From Thiovibrio sp964588325 (GTDB taxonomy: Bacteria > Desulfobacterota > Desulfobulbia > Desulfobulbales > Desulfurivibrionaceae), in NCBI GenBank assembly GCA_964588325.1, contig CAZPOR010000006.1, positions 1-64,000 of the forward strand: a stretch of 64,000 nucleotides of DNA. The letters run 5' to 3'. The notes under the pieces are model-generated. The model was not told the DNA's origin. It did not search any database and worked only from the letters and a program-made list of their open reading frames with translations. Both the position numbers and the translations under genes were made by a program. Position 1 is the stretch's first letter. Each line of letters begins with the position of its first letter. This document shows, piece after piece, positions 25,347 through 37,379 of this stretch.

Positions 25347-25657
25347 AAACCTCTCTCATTAGTCAACTCCTTTGGCCTCACAGCGGTTAAAATCCCATTG
25401 GCCCGCAGCCGAGCACCGGAGAGGCTGCCGAAAAAGGGCTTTGCACTGTTTGAGGCGAAGCCGAGTTTGCAAAGCCCCGGCAGCATCGAGGAGTACCCCT
25501 GCGGGGCATAAACTCCGGGCATCCCGCCCGCGGCGGGACAAGGGACACAGGGTGCCCTTTCTTCGCCGCTTCGCTGCTGGTTCGTTTCTTTGGGCAAGCA
25601 AAGAAATGAACAGACGGCGGATGAGGCACGACTGGAGCGATACTGTGCCCGCTAAGC
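25347..25657. repeat. Composite intergenic repeat block after mtnA
   Basis: This gap has no credible gene. It contains a nested inverted repeat (GCTGCC 25424-25429 and GGGCTTTGCA 25436-25445 pairing with TGCAAAGCCC 25468-25477 and GGCAGC 25479-25484), small GC-rich hairpins near 25495-25550, and a second copy of the GTTCGTTTCTTT hairpin at 25580-25611. It lies between convergent mtnA and a beta-lactamase-family gene and could end both transcripts. Confidence 0.6.
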
Positions 25658-26776
25658 TCAAACCGGCCCCAGGCTTTCGATCACGGCATCGTGAAACAGG
25701 GGACGGAACTGTTTGATCCGGGTATTCTCCCGGCTGGGATGGACACGGTTGCTTAGCAAAACCATGACCAGATCGCGGGTCGGGTCGATCCAGAAAGAGG
25801 TCCCGGTGAAGCCGAGATGGCCCACGCTGGTCGGATCCAGATATCTGCCACCGCTGGAACCGGCGGCGGAAGGGGTGTCGAAGCCCAAGGCCCAGGTGGA
25901 GCCGGGAACTTCCTGCCGGATCAAAAAACGGCGCAGATCGCTCGCCAGGTAATTAGGGTGCTCCTCCCTGCCCTGCCATTGATCCAACAGATGTTCTCCC
26001 ATCTCCAGCACCCCCTGGATGGTGCCGAACAGACCGGCATGCCCGGCCACCCCTCCCAGGGCATGGCAGTTTTCATCGCTCACCTCGCCGCAGAGGACCC
26101 GTTTGCGAAAGGCACACTCTTCCGTGGGGGCGAGGCGTTTCTTTTGCATGGCCGCCCCTGCCGGACCATAGAATATCCTTTCCGCAATCCCAAGGGGCTC
26201 GGCGATCTTTTCCCTGAAAAACCGGTCCAGCTCCCAATCGCTTTTCTTTTCCACAATCAGGCCGAGCAATAGAAAGCCAAGATCGCTGTACACCGAGGCG
26301 CTGCCCGGTTCATAGGCTGGGGTTTCCGCGAGAAGCAGGTTGAGAAGCGCTTTTTTTCGTTTTGCCTCGGGCAGGTGAAGCAATTCCAGATAATAGGGTG
26401 TATGGGCCGAAAACCCGGCGGAATGACAGAGAATATCCTTGATCGAGACCCTGTGCAGGAATGAATCCCTCGCCAGGGGAAAAATATCCGGGATCCGCTC
26501 GGCGCATTGCAGCCTTTTTTCTTTCAACAGGACGAGCAGCGCCAGGGTTGTGGCCAGTGGCTTGGTCAGCGAGGCGAGATCGTACACCGTGGCTTCATCA
26601 ACCCTGTTTTCCCTGCTGTAGGTGGTGTGTCCGTATGTCTGAAGTATCCGCTCTCGCTTCTCCGGCGCTCCCCACACAACACCCATTGCGGCCCCGGGAA
26701 AAGCACGGCGCTGAATCGCCTCGTTGAAAATATTATAACAGTTTGATATTACTGTTTTTTTATTATTTTTATTCAT
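25658..26776 (-). CDS. Serine hydrolase, beta-lactamase/penicillin-binding class C family
   Basis: 372-residue protein of the class C beta-lactamase-like family (PF00144). The catalytic SxxK motif is SLTKPL near residue 70, the Tyr motif is YSDLGF near residue 162, and a late GHLGFTGTSFW carries the HTG-like third motif. No signal peptide is evident, which argues for a cytosolic or peptidoglycan-recycling-type hydrolase or esterase rather than a secreted drug-resistance enzyme. The ATG at 26776 is accepted although the ribosome site is weak. The first 25 residues are AT-rich, close to the origin-like region. Confidence 0.85.
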   Translation of the reverse strand: MNKNNKKTVISNCYNIFNEAIQRRAFPGAAMGVVWGAPEKRERILQTYGHTTYSRENRVDEATVYDLASLTKPLATTLALLVLLKEKRLQCAERIPDIFPLARDSFLHRVSIKDILCHSAGFSAHTPYYLELLHLPEAKRKKALLNLLLAETPAYEPGSASVYSDLGFLLLGLIVEKKSDWELDRFFREKIAEPLGIAERIFYGPAGAAMQKKRLAPTEECAFRKRVLCGEVSDENCHALGGVAGHAGLFGTIQGVLEMGEHLLDQWQGREEHPNYLASDLRRFLIRQEVPGSTWALGFDTPSAAGSSGGRYLDPTSVGHLGFTGTSFWIDPTRDLVMVLLSNRVHPSRENTRIKQFRPLFHDAVIESLGPV

Positions 26777-27250
26777 ACACTGAAAAAATATTCTGCTCCC
26801 TGAATGGGTTGGTCACTAAAATTGGTGTTCCGGCGGCTCGAAAATTACCATAATACAGTATCTTTTTATTTATTATCATTGAATTTTTTTTGATTTTACA
26901 CTATCTTTTTGTAGCTGTTTTTTCAAAAGTGCAACCGCCGACGCAGTTTTTATTATTTTATAATAAAATCAATATATTGAATGGATTTTATCATCTTGAT
27001 CCGCTTAATGCCTGTACACAATTTTTTCAACACCTTCTCAACCGTGAATGTCGAAACTCTGTTCACTCTGTTTGCACAACCTGTTGATAACTTTTTTTGT
27101 AACCTTTTCCCATTTTTTCCAGTCTGCATTCAGTTAAAAAATATTTAAAATTTTCAGGAGGTTAATTTCTTTTTAAACATATCAACACCTGTAATAACCA
27201 TAATCTTTTAAATATACATAAAACTACTACTACTCTATGGAGTGCCCCTT
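26777..27250. other. AT-rich origin-of-replication-like region upstream of dnaN
   Basis: This 470-base gap is far richer in A and T than its surroundings, with A/T-only runs such as 26858-26900 and 26953-26990. TGTTGATAA at 27082-27090 is, on the minus strand, TTATCAACA, a one-change variant of the DnaA box. It sits in the context TTGCACAACCTGTTGATAA, typical of bacterial origins. It directly precedes dnaN. Other candidate boxes are weaker. A 65-codon ORF inside it (26890-27087) is not credible. No dnaA gene lies in the window. Confidence 0.55.
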
Positions 27251-28381
27251 ATGTCCCTTATTTTCAATATCTCCCGTGATGATTTTTTGACAGGTCTTGC
27301 TTCCCTGCAAAATGTAACCGGTAAAAAGGGAAATATAGCCATTCTCTCCAATATCCTGATTGAGTCCAAAACAGACTCCCTCCTGTTGACCGGCACGGAT
27401 CTGGAAATAGGCATCCGGAACAGTATGCCCGCGGAAATACTCTCCCCCGGCTCCATCACCCTGCCTGCCAAGAAGCTTTTTGAGATAGTCAGAGAGTCAG
27501 GAGCGGATCAGATCCACCTGGAGATAATGGAAAATAATTGGGCAAAAATCACAGCGGACTCCACGGATTACAAGCTGGCCGGCATGCCCAGCGAGGAATA
27601 TCCCGCCTTTCCCGAATACGATGAAAAAAATCTTGTTACCCTGGCCAGCGACAGGATAAAGGATCTTATTGATAAAACGATATTTTCCGTTGCCCCGGAA
27701 GGGGAATCCCAATTCAATCTCACCGGGGTTCTGGTGGAAAAGGATGTTGCGGACGGCAAGAACATGCTCCGCATGGTTTCCTCCGACGGTCACCGGCTTT
27801 CGTTGTGCGAAACGAACGTGGATACTGATTTGAGCGGGTTGAAGATGGAAAAGATCATCCTTATTCCCCGCAAGGGCATGCAGGAGATACGGAAATTCGC
27901 GGAAAATTCAGCGGAAATACACATATCGTTTGAAGAAAAACAAGCGGTTATAAAAACCGAACATTCCATCATCGTTGTTCGTTTGATGAATGGTGATTTT
28001 CCGGATTATAAAAATATCATCAATATGATCAAAAAAGAAAAATGCATAGAGCTGAAAAGGGTTCAGTTCATGAACTCGATGAAGAAAATGAATCTTTTCA
28101 CCGAAGATCGTTACAACGCCGTGCAGTTTCAAATAAAACCCGGCAAACTGGTGCTTTCCTCGCAGAGCATGGATATAGGCAGCGCCAAGGATGAAATAGC
28201 GATCACCTTTGAAGATACCCCTTTAAAGCTCGGTTTCAACGGGAAATATTTTATTGAAACCATGCAGGTCATGTCCAGCGAGACCATCAAGGCCTATATC
28301 AATTCGGAAGAAAGCCCCTGTATGATCCAAGGCGACGACGATCCGGGTTTTGCCAGCATCATCATGCCCATGAAAATATAA
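27251..28381 (+). CDS. dnaN: DNA polymerase III beta subunit (sliding clamp)
   Basis: 376-residue clamp that tethers the replicative polymerase to DNA. Three repeated clamp domains are visible: LQNVTGKKGNIAILSNILIE near the start, YPAFPEY and the DGHRLSLCET block in the middle, and GKYFIETMQVM plus the C-terminal SIIMPMKI, close to the usual MPMRL end. GGAG eight bases before the ATG at 27251 sets the start; a GTG three codons earlier is possible. It follows the origin-like region and precedes gyrB, but recF is absent between them. Confidence 0.95.
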   Translation: MSLIFNISRDDFLTGLASLQNVTGKKGNIAILSNILIESKTDSLLLTGTDLEIGIRNSMPAEILSPGSITLPAKKLFEIVRESGADQIHLEIMENNWAKITADSTDYKLAGMPSEEYPAFPEYDEKNLVTLASDRIKDLIDKTIFSVAPEGESQFNLTGVLVEKDVADGKNMLRMVSSDGHRLSLCETNVDTDLSGLKMEKIILIPRKGMQEIRKFAENSAEIHISFEEKQAVIKTEHSIIVVRLMNGDFPDYKNIINMIKKEKCIELKRVQFMNSMKKMNLFTEDRYNAVQFQIKPGKLVLSSQSMDIGSAKDEIAITFEDTPLKLGFNGKYFIETMQVMSSETIKAYINSEESPCMIQGDDDPGFASIIMPMKI

Positions 28382-28387
28382 CAGATC

Positions 28388-28436
28388 CTAGGCAACACCC
28401 TGTAGTGTGTTGCCTAGCGCGGCGCAGCGTTTTTTT
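28388..28436 (+). terminator. Hairpin with distal T-run between dnaN and gyrB
   Basis: CTAGGCAACAC (28388-28398) pairs perfectly with GTGTTGCCTAG (28407-28417). A T-run at 28430-28436 comes 12 bases later, so this may be a terminator of dnaN or a leader element of gyrB. Confidence 0.55.
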
Positions 28437-28487
28437 GCGATATAAAAACAGACAATTCAAAGAAAATACAAGACGAGGGCTCATACT

Positions 28488-30887
<2,400 letters not shown>

Positions 30888-30907
30888 TATCGCGAGTGTC
30901 TTGTTTT

Positions 30908-30982
30908 CTCGCTAAGACGCAGAGGCCGCAAAGAAAAATAACAAGTCAAAATGTTTCTTTGCGCTCCCCGCGCCTTTGCGAG
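30908..30982. repeat. REP-like imperfect palindrome, family copy B
   Basis: Arms at 30908-30936 and 30954-30982 pair imperfectly, with matching ends CTCGC and GCGAG and inner CGCAAAGAAA and TTTCTTTGCG words. It lies in the gyrB-gyrA spacer and is related to the elements at 711-794 and 53912-53992. Confidence 0.7.
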
Positions 30983-31069
30983 ATTTTAGATTTTTAAATT
31001 GTTCGAGATCACCAATTTTAAGACGTTTACCAGCCCCGCTGCTAACTCTGCTGAACAAGGATTTTCAAT

Positions 31070-33565
<2,496 letters not shown>

Positions 33566-33637
33566 AACCGGTCTGACGCAGCCTATGGTTCCGGCTTTCA
33601 TGATTTTTAGGTATGATAGCTAGAGCTGTGGCATAAC

Positions 33638-34885
33638 TTGTTGGGTGTCATCATCAGCTATCGGTATGTGAAAGAATTATGTGAGGGGCGGTGTATTAAG
33701 GTTCTTAACCAATCCTCGCTTGATACGGTTATAGGCAGCGGTGGTCTTGCCAGTGCGATTCGCAAGATGGAAGAAGATCGTCAGGTATGGGCACAAAGTC
33801 TTCAACCTATGAGCTTCATTGCGGAGAAGCTCACTGAGCCCAGTTCGTATGCTGTTCAGATGACGAAGCAGTTGCATAATATGGAGTGGCAACGAGCCGA
33901 GAGCATCAGAACAATGTTTGACCCTATTGCAGACATTCGCAAGAGCTTAATGATGGATTCAGGTGTCAGTATGATGCTTGAAGACTTCGCAAGGCCAATG
34001 TTTTTAAGTAATGAGCTCGCCAAGATGGCGAAGGAGGCTAGTGGTTTTGGCAGTGCCATAAAGGCCATGCAAGAGAGCATGCAAGCATCCCTTGTACACG
34101 CTCAACAGACTATTGCAGCCTCCTCCATTTCAAGCACTTTTTGTCAGGTCATGAAGACCTACGAAGAAGCTCAAAAGTTTTGGACAGTTCCATCTGGGTT
34201 GATTGAATCTGTTGGTGCTTTGAAGGCCATGCAAGACCAAATCGGGAGGCTCACTCTTCCCGTGATGGACTGGAATTCTGCTGCAACCTTGGCAATGATG
34301 CTTGGCCCTGAAGGGATCGAAGCCCAACTCGAAGCTCTTGGTATTGGCCTTGATGGGACGATCACGGAAGAGGGATTACAGGGAGACGCACAGGGCATTG
34401 GCCTAAGTCGTAAGACGTTAGAGCTTATGACACTGCTTAGCTTCATCCTTGCCATTCTTATTCCCATCTATCAACATATTTCCTCCCGTGAATCGCAGCA
34501 TCAAACAGACAAGAAATTTGATGCCCAAGAGCAACTACTTAAAGTTCAGGCCAGAAAGCTTGAAGCTCTCTCATTGTTAGTGGAGAAAGCTTTTGAGCGG
34601 GAGGCAAAACGTATTGATGAGCGTTTTGTCGTGCTGGATCGTGTTGCCACTGTTCGTGTGAAACCAAAGCATGGCTCCACTGTGGTGGGAAATCTTCTAC
34701 CTCGTGAAACGGTGAAGCCTATTGCTGCCCAAGGGAAGTGGATCCAGATTGAGTACTACCATTGGTTAAGACAGGAGTATCAAACAGGTTGGGTGTTGAA
34801 GAAATATTTCAAAAGAGTTCCAGCGTCCTACAGGCAATTCGGGGGACAGCATACCGAACTCTGCTCACCCTCCTGCCTCGAATAG
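33638..34885 (+). CDS. Unknown protein with membrane helix and C-terminal SH3-like domain
   Basis: Up to 415 residues, family not recognised. Residues 30-260 are helical and rich in Met and Gln. A single hydrophobic helix (LLSFILAILIPIYQHI, near 268-285) is followed by a coiled coil (KKFDAQEQLLKVQARKLEAL) and a bacterial SH3-like domain near 345-400 (TVRVKPKHGSTVVGNLLPRE, then GWVLKKYFKRV). The start is uncertain: the first possibility is TTG at 33638, and GTG at 33668 is another. GC is much lower than in flanking gyrA. It sits beside a toxin-antitoxin pair, which suggests an accessory or defence role, but that is only context. Confidence 0.72.
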   Translation: MLGVIISYRYVKELCEGRCIKVLNQSSLDTVIGSGGLASAIRKMEEDRQVWAQSLQPMSFIAEKLTEPSSYAVQMTKQLHNMEWQRAESIRTMFDPIADIRKSLMMDSGVSMMLEDFARPMFLSNELAKMAKEASGFGSAIKAMQESMQASLVHAQQTIAASSISSTFCQVMKTYEEAQKFWTVPSGLIESVGALKAMQDQIGRLTLPVMDWNSAATLAMMLGPEGIEAQLEALGIGLDGTITEEGLQGDAQGIGLSRKTLELMTLLSFILAILIPIYQHISSRESQHQTDKKFDAQEQLLKVQARKLEALSLLVEKAFEREAKRIDERFVVLDRVATVRVKPKHGSTVVGNLLPRETVKPIAAQGKWIQIEYYHWLRQEYQTGWVLKKYFKRVPASYRQFGGQHTELCSPSCLE

Positions 34886-34907
34886 CAGGTGTATTAACGA
34901 GGTTGTC

Positions 34908-34936
34908 TTGACAACTGTAAACATTTTGTTTATCAT
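34908..34936 (+). promoter_or_regulatory. Strong promoter of the higBA operon
   Basis: TTGACA (34908-34913) and TATCAT (34931-34936) are separated by 17 bases. The -10 element lies only four bases before the higB start codon, so the transcript would begin at or just inside the coding region. That implies leaderless translation or a later real start. Confidence 0.65.
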
Positions 34937-34945
34937 CTAGATGAT
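34932..34945. promoter_or_regulatory. Palindromic operator overlapping -10 box and higB start
   Basis: ATCATCTAGATGAT is a perfect 14-base palindrome that overlaps both the -10 box and the ATG at 34941. An AAACA-TTT-TGTTT inverted repeat lies just upstream (34918-34930). These are natural binding sites for the HigA repressor. Confidence 0.55.
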
Positions 34946-35222
34946 TCAAACATTTGCCGATCCCGAAACAGAACGTTTTTTTGCCACGGGGAAATCGCGC
35001 CGCTTGCCCCCGGAGATTCTCAAGCGTGCGGCGATGCGGTTGATGCAACTGGATGGGGCGACGCGCATAGAGGATTTGCGTTTTCCTCTTTCAAACAGGC
35101 TTGAGGCGCTGGCTCAAGGCCGCGCCGGACAATGGAGCATCCGCATCAACGATCAGTGGCGTGTGTGCTTTCGGTTCGAGAGTGGCGATGCCTACGATGT
35201 TGAAATCGTCGATGACCATTGA
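34941..35222 (+). CDS. higB: HigB toxin (RelE/ParE superfamily)
   Basis: 93-residue ribosome-associated mRNA interferase of the HigB type. The pattern MIQTFADPETERFFATGKSR at the start, LEALAQGRAGQWSIRINDQWR in the middle and the VEIVDDH end are diagnostic. Positive residues (Arg, Lys) and the conserved RINDQWRVCF strand form the expected active surface. The toxin gene precedes its antitoxin, as usual for hig operons. The start is fixed by the conserved MIQ(S/T)F N-terminus, despite the absence of a leader. Confidence 0.93.
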   Translation: MIQTFADPETERFFATGKSRRLPPEILKRAAMRLMQLDGATRIEDLRFPLSNRLEALAQGRAGQWSIRINDQWRVCFRFESGDAYDVEIVDDH

Positions 35223-35233
35223 GGAAAAAGGAC

Positions 35234-35530
35234 ATGATCAAAAACGGGTTGCCCGCAATTCATCCAGGGGAATTCCTTGGTGAAATTCTGGGCGAGATGG
35301 GCATTTCGCAAGCCGAGTTCGCTCGCGCCATCGGGGTATCTCCCATGCGGATTTCGCATGTTCTCAAGGGTTCCCGTCCGGTGACCGCCGAGCTGGCGCT
35401 GTTGTTTGGCCGCGCCTTTGAGCAGACGCCGCAATATTGGCTTAATCTGCAAGCGGCCTACGACCTGAAAAATGCGGAAAAAGCAATAGGCGTACGCCTT
35501 TCCGGTGTGCATTCGTTTGCGCATGCCTAA
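35234..35530 (+). CDS. higA: HigA antitoxin (XRE family)
   Basis: 98-residue HigA-type antitoxin and repressor. It begins with IHPGEFLGEILGEMGISQAEFARAIGV, a helix-turn-helix with the characteristic HPGE lead, and continues with RISHVLKGSRPVTAELALLFGRAF. It should neutralise HigB and repress the operon at the upstream palindromes. The ATG at 35234 has AGGAAAAAGG upstream. Its stop overlaps the start of a ParD-like remnant. Confidence 0.93.
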   Translation: MIKNGLPAIHPGEFLGEILGEMGISQAEFARAIGVSPMRISHVLKGSRPVTAELALLFGRAFEQTPQYWLNLQAAYDLKNAEKAIGVRLSGVHSFAHA

Positions 35531-35699
35531 CCCCATGATATTTGAGTATCGCTCCATGACCGGCCAAATTGAGCATTGGACCAGAATCGGCAAATGTGCC
35601 AAAGAAAATTCTGATTTGACCTTTGATCTCATCAAGGAAATCTTGATTGGGATTGAAGAGTTGGATCATAATGAGAAAACAGAATATACGTTTGGCTGA
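35523..35699 (+). CDS. ParD-like antitoxin, short or truncated
   Basis: 58-residue reading frame beginning inside the end of higA. The stretch RSMTGQIEHWTRIGKCAKEN and the EYTFG end match the ParD-like antitoxin family (PF11903), but the N-terminal ribbon strand that binds DNA seems replaced by MPNPMIFEY. No ParE toxin follows. It is probably a remnant of an older toxin-antitoxin module, or an accessory small protein. Confidence 0.55.
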   Translation: MPNPMIFEYRSMTGQIEHWTRIGKCAKENSDLTFDLIKEILIGIEELDHNEKTEYTFG

Positions 35700-35760
35700 A
35701 GGCTGGAAAGCAGAAAAAAACACGCAGTCAACCACCCCGAGGGAACCTTGCAAAATTCGT

Positions 35761-35836
35761 CACACCGGTGAAAACCGGTGTCCAGTTTTTTTAGAACCTC
35801 CCGAAATTACTGGATACCGGCTTTCGCCGGTATGAC
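35761..35836. repeat. Palindromic CCGG-type repeats upstream of gpsA
   Basis: Two short hairpins, ACACCGG/CCGGTGT (35762-35781) and ACCGG/CCGGT (35816-35831, in the context GGATACCGGCTTTCGCCGG), resemble dispersed REP-like repeats. They fill the gap between the ParD-like remnant and gpsA; nothing else is visible there. Confidence 0.6.
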
Positions 35837-35897
35837 GGAAAACATATTCGATACGATTTTTTCAAGGCTCCCCCAATTGTTACAGGTCCGAAAACCC

Positions 35898-36926
35898 ATG
35901 ACCCCTCCTGAAAATATCGCGGTAATCGGCGCTGGTAGCTGGGGCACCGCCCTGGCCAAGCTCCTTGGCGACAAGGGGTTTACCGTGGATCTCTGGGCCC
36001 ACCGCTCGGACCATGTGGACACGCTCCTGCGGGATCGGGAGAACACCACCTATCTGCCCGGCTTTCCTCTGCCCACAACGGTGCGCCCCACCGCTGATCT
36101 ATCTCAAGCTGTTTCCGGGAAATCGGTGGTGGTCATGGTGGTGCCCTCCCATGTCTACCGGGAGGTGTTCACCCTTCTGGCCCCCCATCTTGCTCCCAAT
36201 GCCGCGATCATCTCCGCCACCAAGGGCGTTGAGAACGAGACCCTGCTCACCATGAACCAGGTGATGGCAGAGGTGTTGGCCTCCCTGCGGGCCGATTTCA
36301 AGGGGCAGCTCGGGGTGCTGGCCGGGCCGAGTTTTGCCAAGGAGGTGGCCGCCGGAATCCCTACGGCAGTGACGGTCGGGGCTCCCACCATCGAGGGGGC
36401 TCGTTTTTTTCAGGATATCTTTCACACCGCGCGGTTCCGGGTCTATGCGGGCACCGATGTGATCGGCATGGAGCTGGGCGGGGCGCTCAAGAACATCGTC
36501 GCCATAGCCGCTGGCATCTGCGACGGCTTGGGTTACGGCACCAACACCCGCGCCGCCCTCATCACCCGGGGGCTGGCCGAGATCACCCGGCTGGGGGTGG
36601 CCATGGGCGCCAAGCCCCTCACCTTTTCCGGGTTGGCGGGCATGGGCGATCTGGTCCTTACCTGCACCGGCGATTTGAGCCGCAACCGGCAGGTTGGCCT
36701 CAAGCTTGGCCAGGGCAAGACCTTGCAGCAAATCCTTGCCGAGATGAAGATGGTTGCCGAGGGGATCAAAACCACCCGTTCCGCCATGGCCCTGGCCAAA
36801 AAGATCGGGGTGGAGATGCCCATTCTGGAGCAGGTGTACGCCATGATCTACGAGGATAAGCCGTGTGGCGAGGCGGTTCAGGCGTTGCTTGGCCGGGATT
36901 CGAAAGAGGAGATGGCGGAGGTTTGA
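35898..36926 (+). CDS. gpsA: Glycerol-3-phosphate dehydrogenase [NAD(P)+]
   Basis: 342-residue enzyme that reduces dihydroxyacetone phosphate to sn-glycerol 3-phosphate for phospholipid synthesis. Marks are the Rossmann motif IAVIGAGSWGTALAKLL at the start, VPSHVYREV, SATKGVENETLLTM, LAGPSFAKEVA near residue 143, the catalytic Lys region ALKNIVAIAAGICDGLGYG near residue 198, and GDLVLTCTGDLSRNRQVG. Length is typical. The ATG at 35898 is directly before the Rossmann strand; the longer in-frame extension runs through repeat DNA. The DUF3343 gene follows 25 bases later. Confidence 0.96.
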   Translation: MTPPENIAVIGAGSWGTALAKLLGDKGFTVDLWAHRSDHVDTLLRDRENTTYLPGFPLPTTVRPTADLSQAVSGKSVVVMVVPSHVYREVFTLLAPHLAPNAAIISATKGVENETLLTMNQVMAEVLASLRADFKGQLGVLAGPSFAKEVAAGIPTAVTVGAPTIEGARFFQDIFHTARFRVYAGTDVIGMELGGALKNIVAIAAGICDGLGYGTNTRAALITRGLAEITRLGVAMGAKPLTFSGLAGMGDLVLTCTGDLSRNRQVGLKLGQGKTLQQILAEMKMVAEGIKTTRSAMALAKKIGVEMPILEQVYAMIYEDKPCGEAVQALLGRDSKEEMAEV

Positions 36927-36951
36927 TGTATCTGCCTCTGGATTTTCAGCT

Positions 36952-37248
36952 ATGAAAGCAGCAAGTCAGAATGCGTGTCACCCGACCGGATCGTATGTGG
37001 CTATTTTTTTTTCCATCCACTACGTGCTCAAGGCGGAGCAGTTGCTGAAGGCAGGCGGCATCCCCCTGGATGTGGTGCCGGTGCCCAGGGAAATCAGCGG
37101 GGATTGCGGCATGGCCATCACCTTTGCTGCTGTGCAACTCGGTGAGGTGCAGGGTATTCTTGGTGCAGCCGGGATCGCCATTGCCCGGATTTTTTGTAAG
37201 GAAGCGGAAGGGGTGTATCGCGAGATACCTTGGAAGTTGGATTCGTAA
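36952..37248 (+). CDS. DUF3343 protein, putative Se/S carrier
   Basis: 98-residue protein of the DUF3343 family. The motif VPVPREISGDCGMAITF (Cys in a DCGM turn) is the signature. Family members have been proposed as selenium or sulfur carriers from their genomic association with selenium metabolism. That fits here: selD lies only 130 bases downstream. The start at 36952 is the nearest ATG to the conserved IHYVLKAEQLLKAGGIPLD core; an earlier in-frame start would overlap gpsA. Confidence 0.8.
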   Translation: MKAASQNACHPTGSYVAIFFSIHYVLKAEQLLKAGGIPLDVVPVPREISGDCGMAITFAAVQLGEVQGILGAAGIAIARIFCKEAEGVYREIPWKLDS

Positions 37249-37272
37249 TAATCTACAATGTGCTTTAAAGCG

Positions 37273-37349
37273 GTGCTTCGACAGGCTCAGCACGAACGGA
37301 TGTTTTCTTATCATATTGATTTCCGTTCGTGCTGAGCCTGTCGAAGCAC
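37273..37349. repeat. Perfect 28-bp inverted repeat upstream of selD
   Basis: Arms at 37273-37300 and 37322-37349 are exact reverse complements around a 21-base loop. The arm contains the word TTCGACAGGCTCAGCACGAA, seen as a dispersed repeat in many bacterial genomes. It lies between the DUF3343 gene and selD, so it may separate their transcripts. Confidence 0.8.
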
Positions 37350-37379
37350 TGTTGTTATCTTACCAAACTGGAATAAATA

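Noticed and set aside
25372..25716. 114-codon plus-strand ORF after mtnA
   Set aside because: It runs through the nested inverted repeats and hairpin element and has no ribosome site or conserved pattern.
26890..27087. 65-codon ORF inside the AT-rich gap before dnaN
   Set aside because: No good start signal, AT-driven composition, and it covers the DnaA-box-like region.
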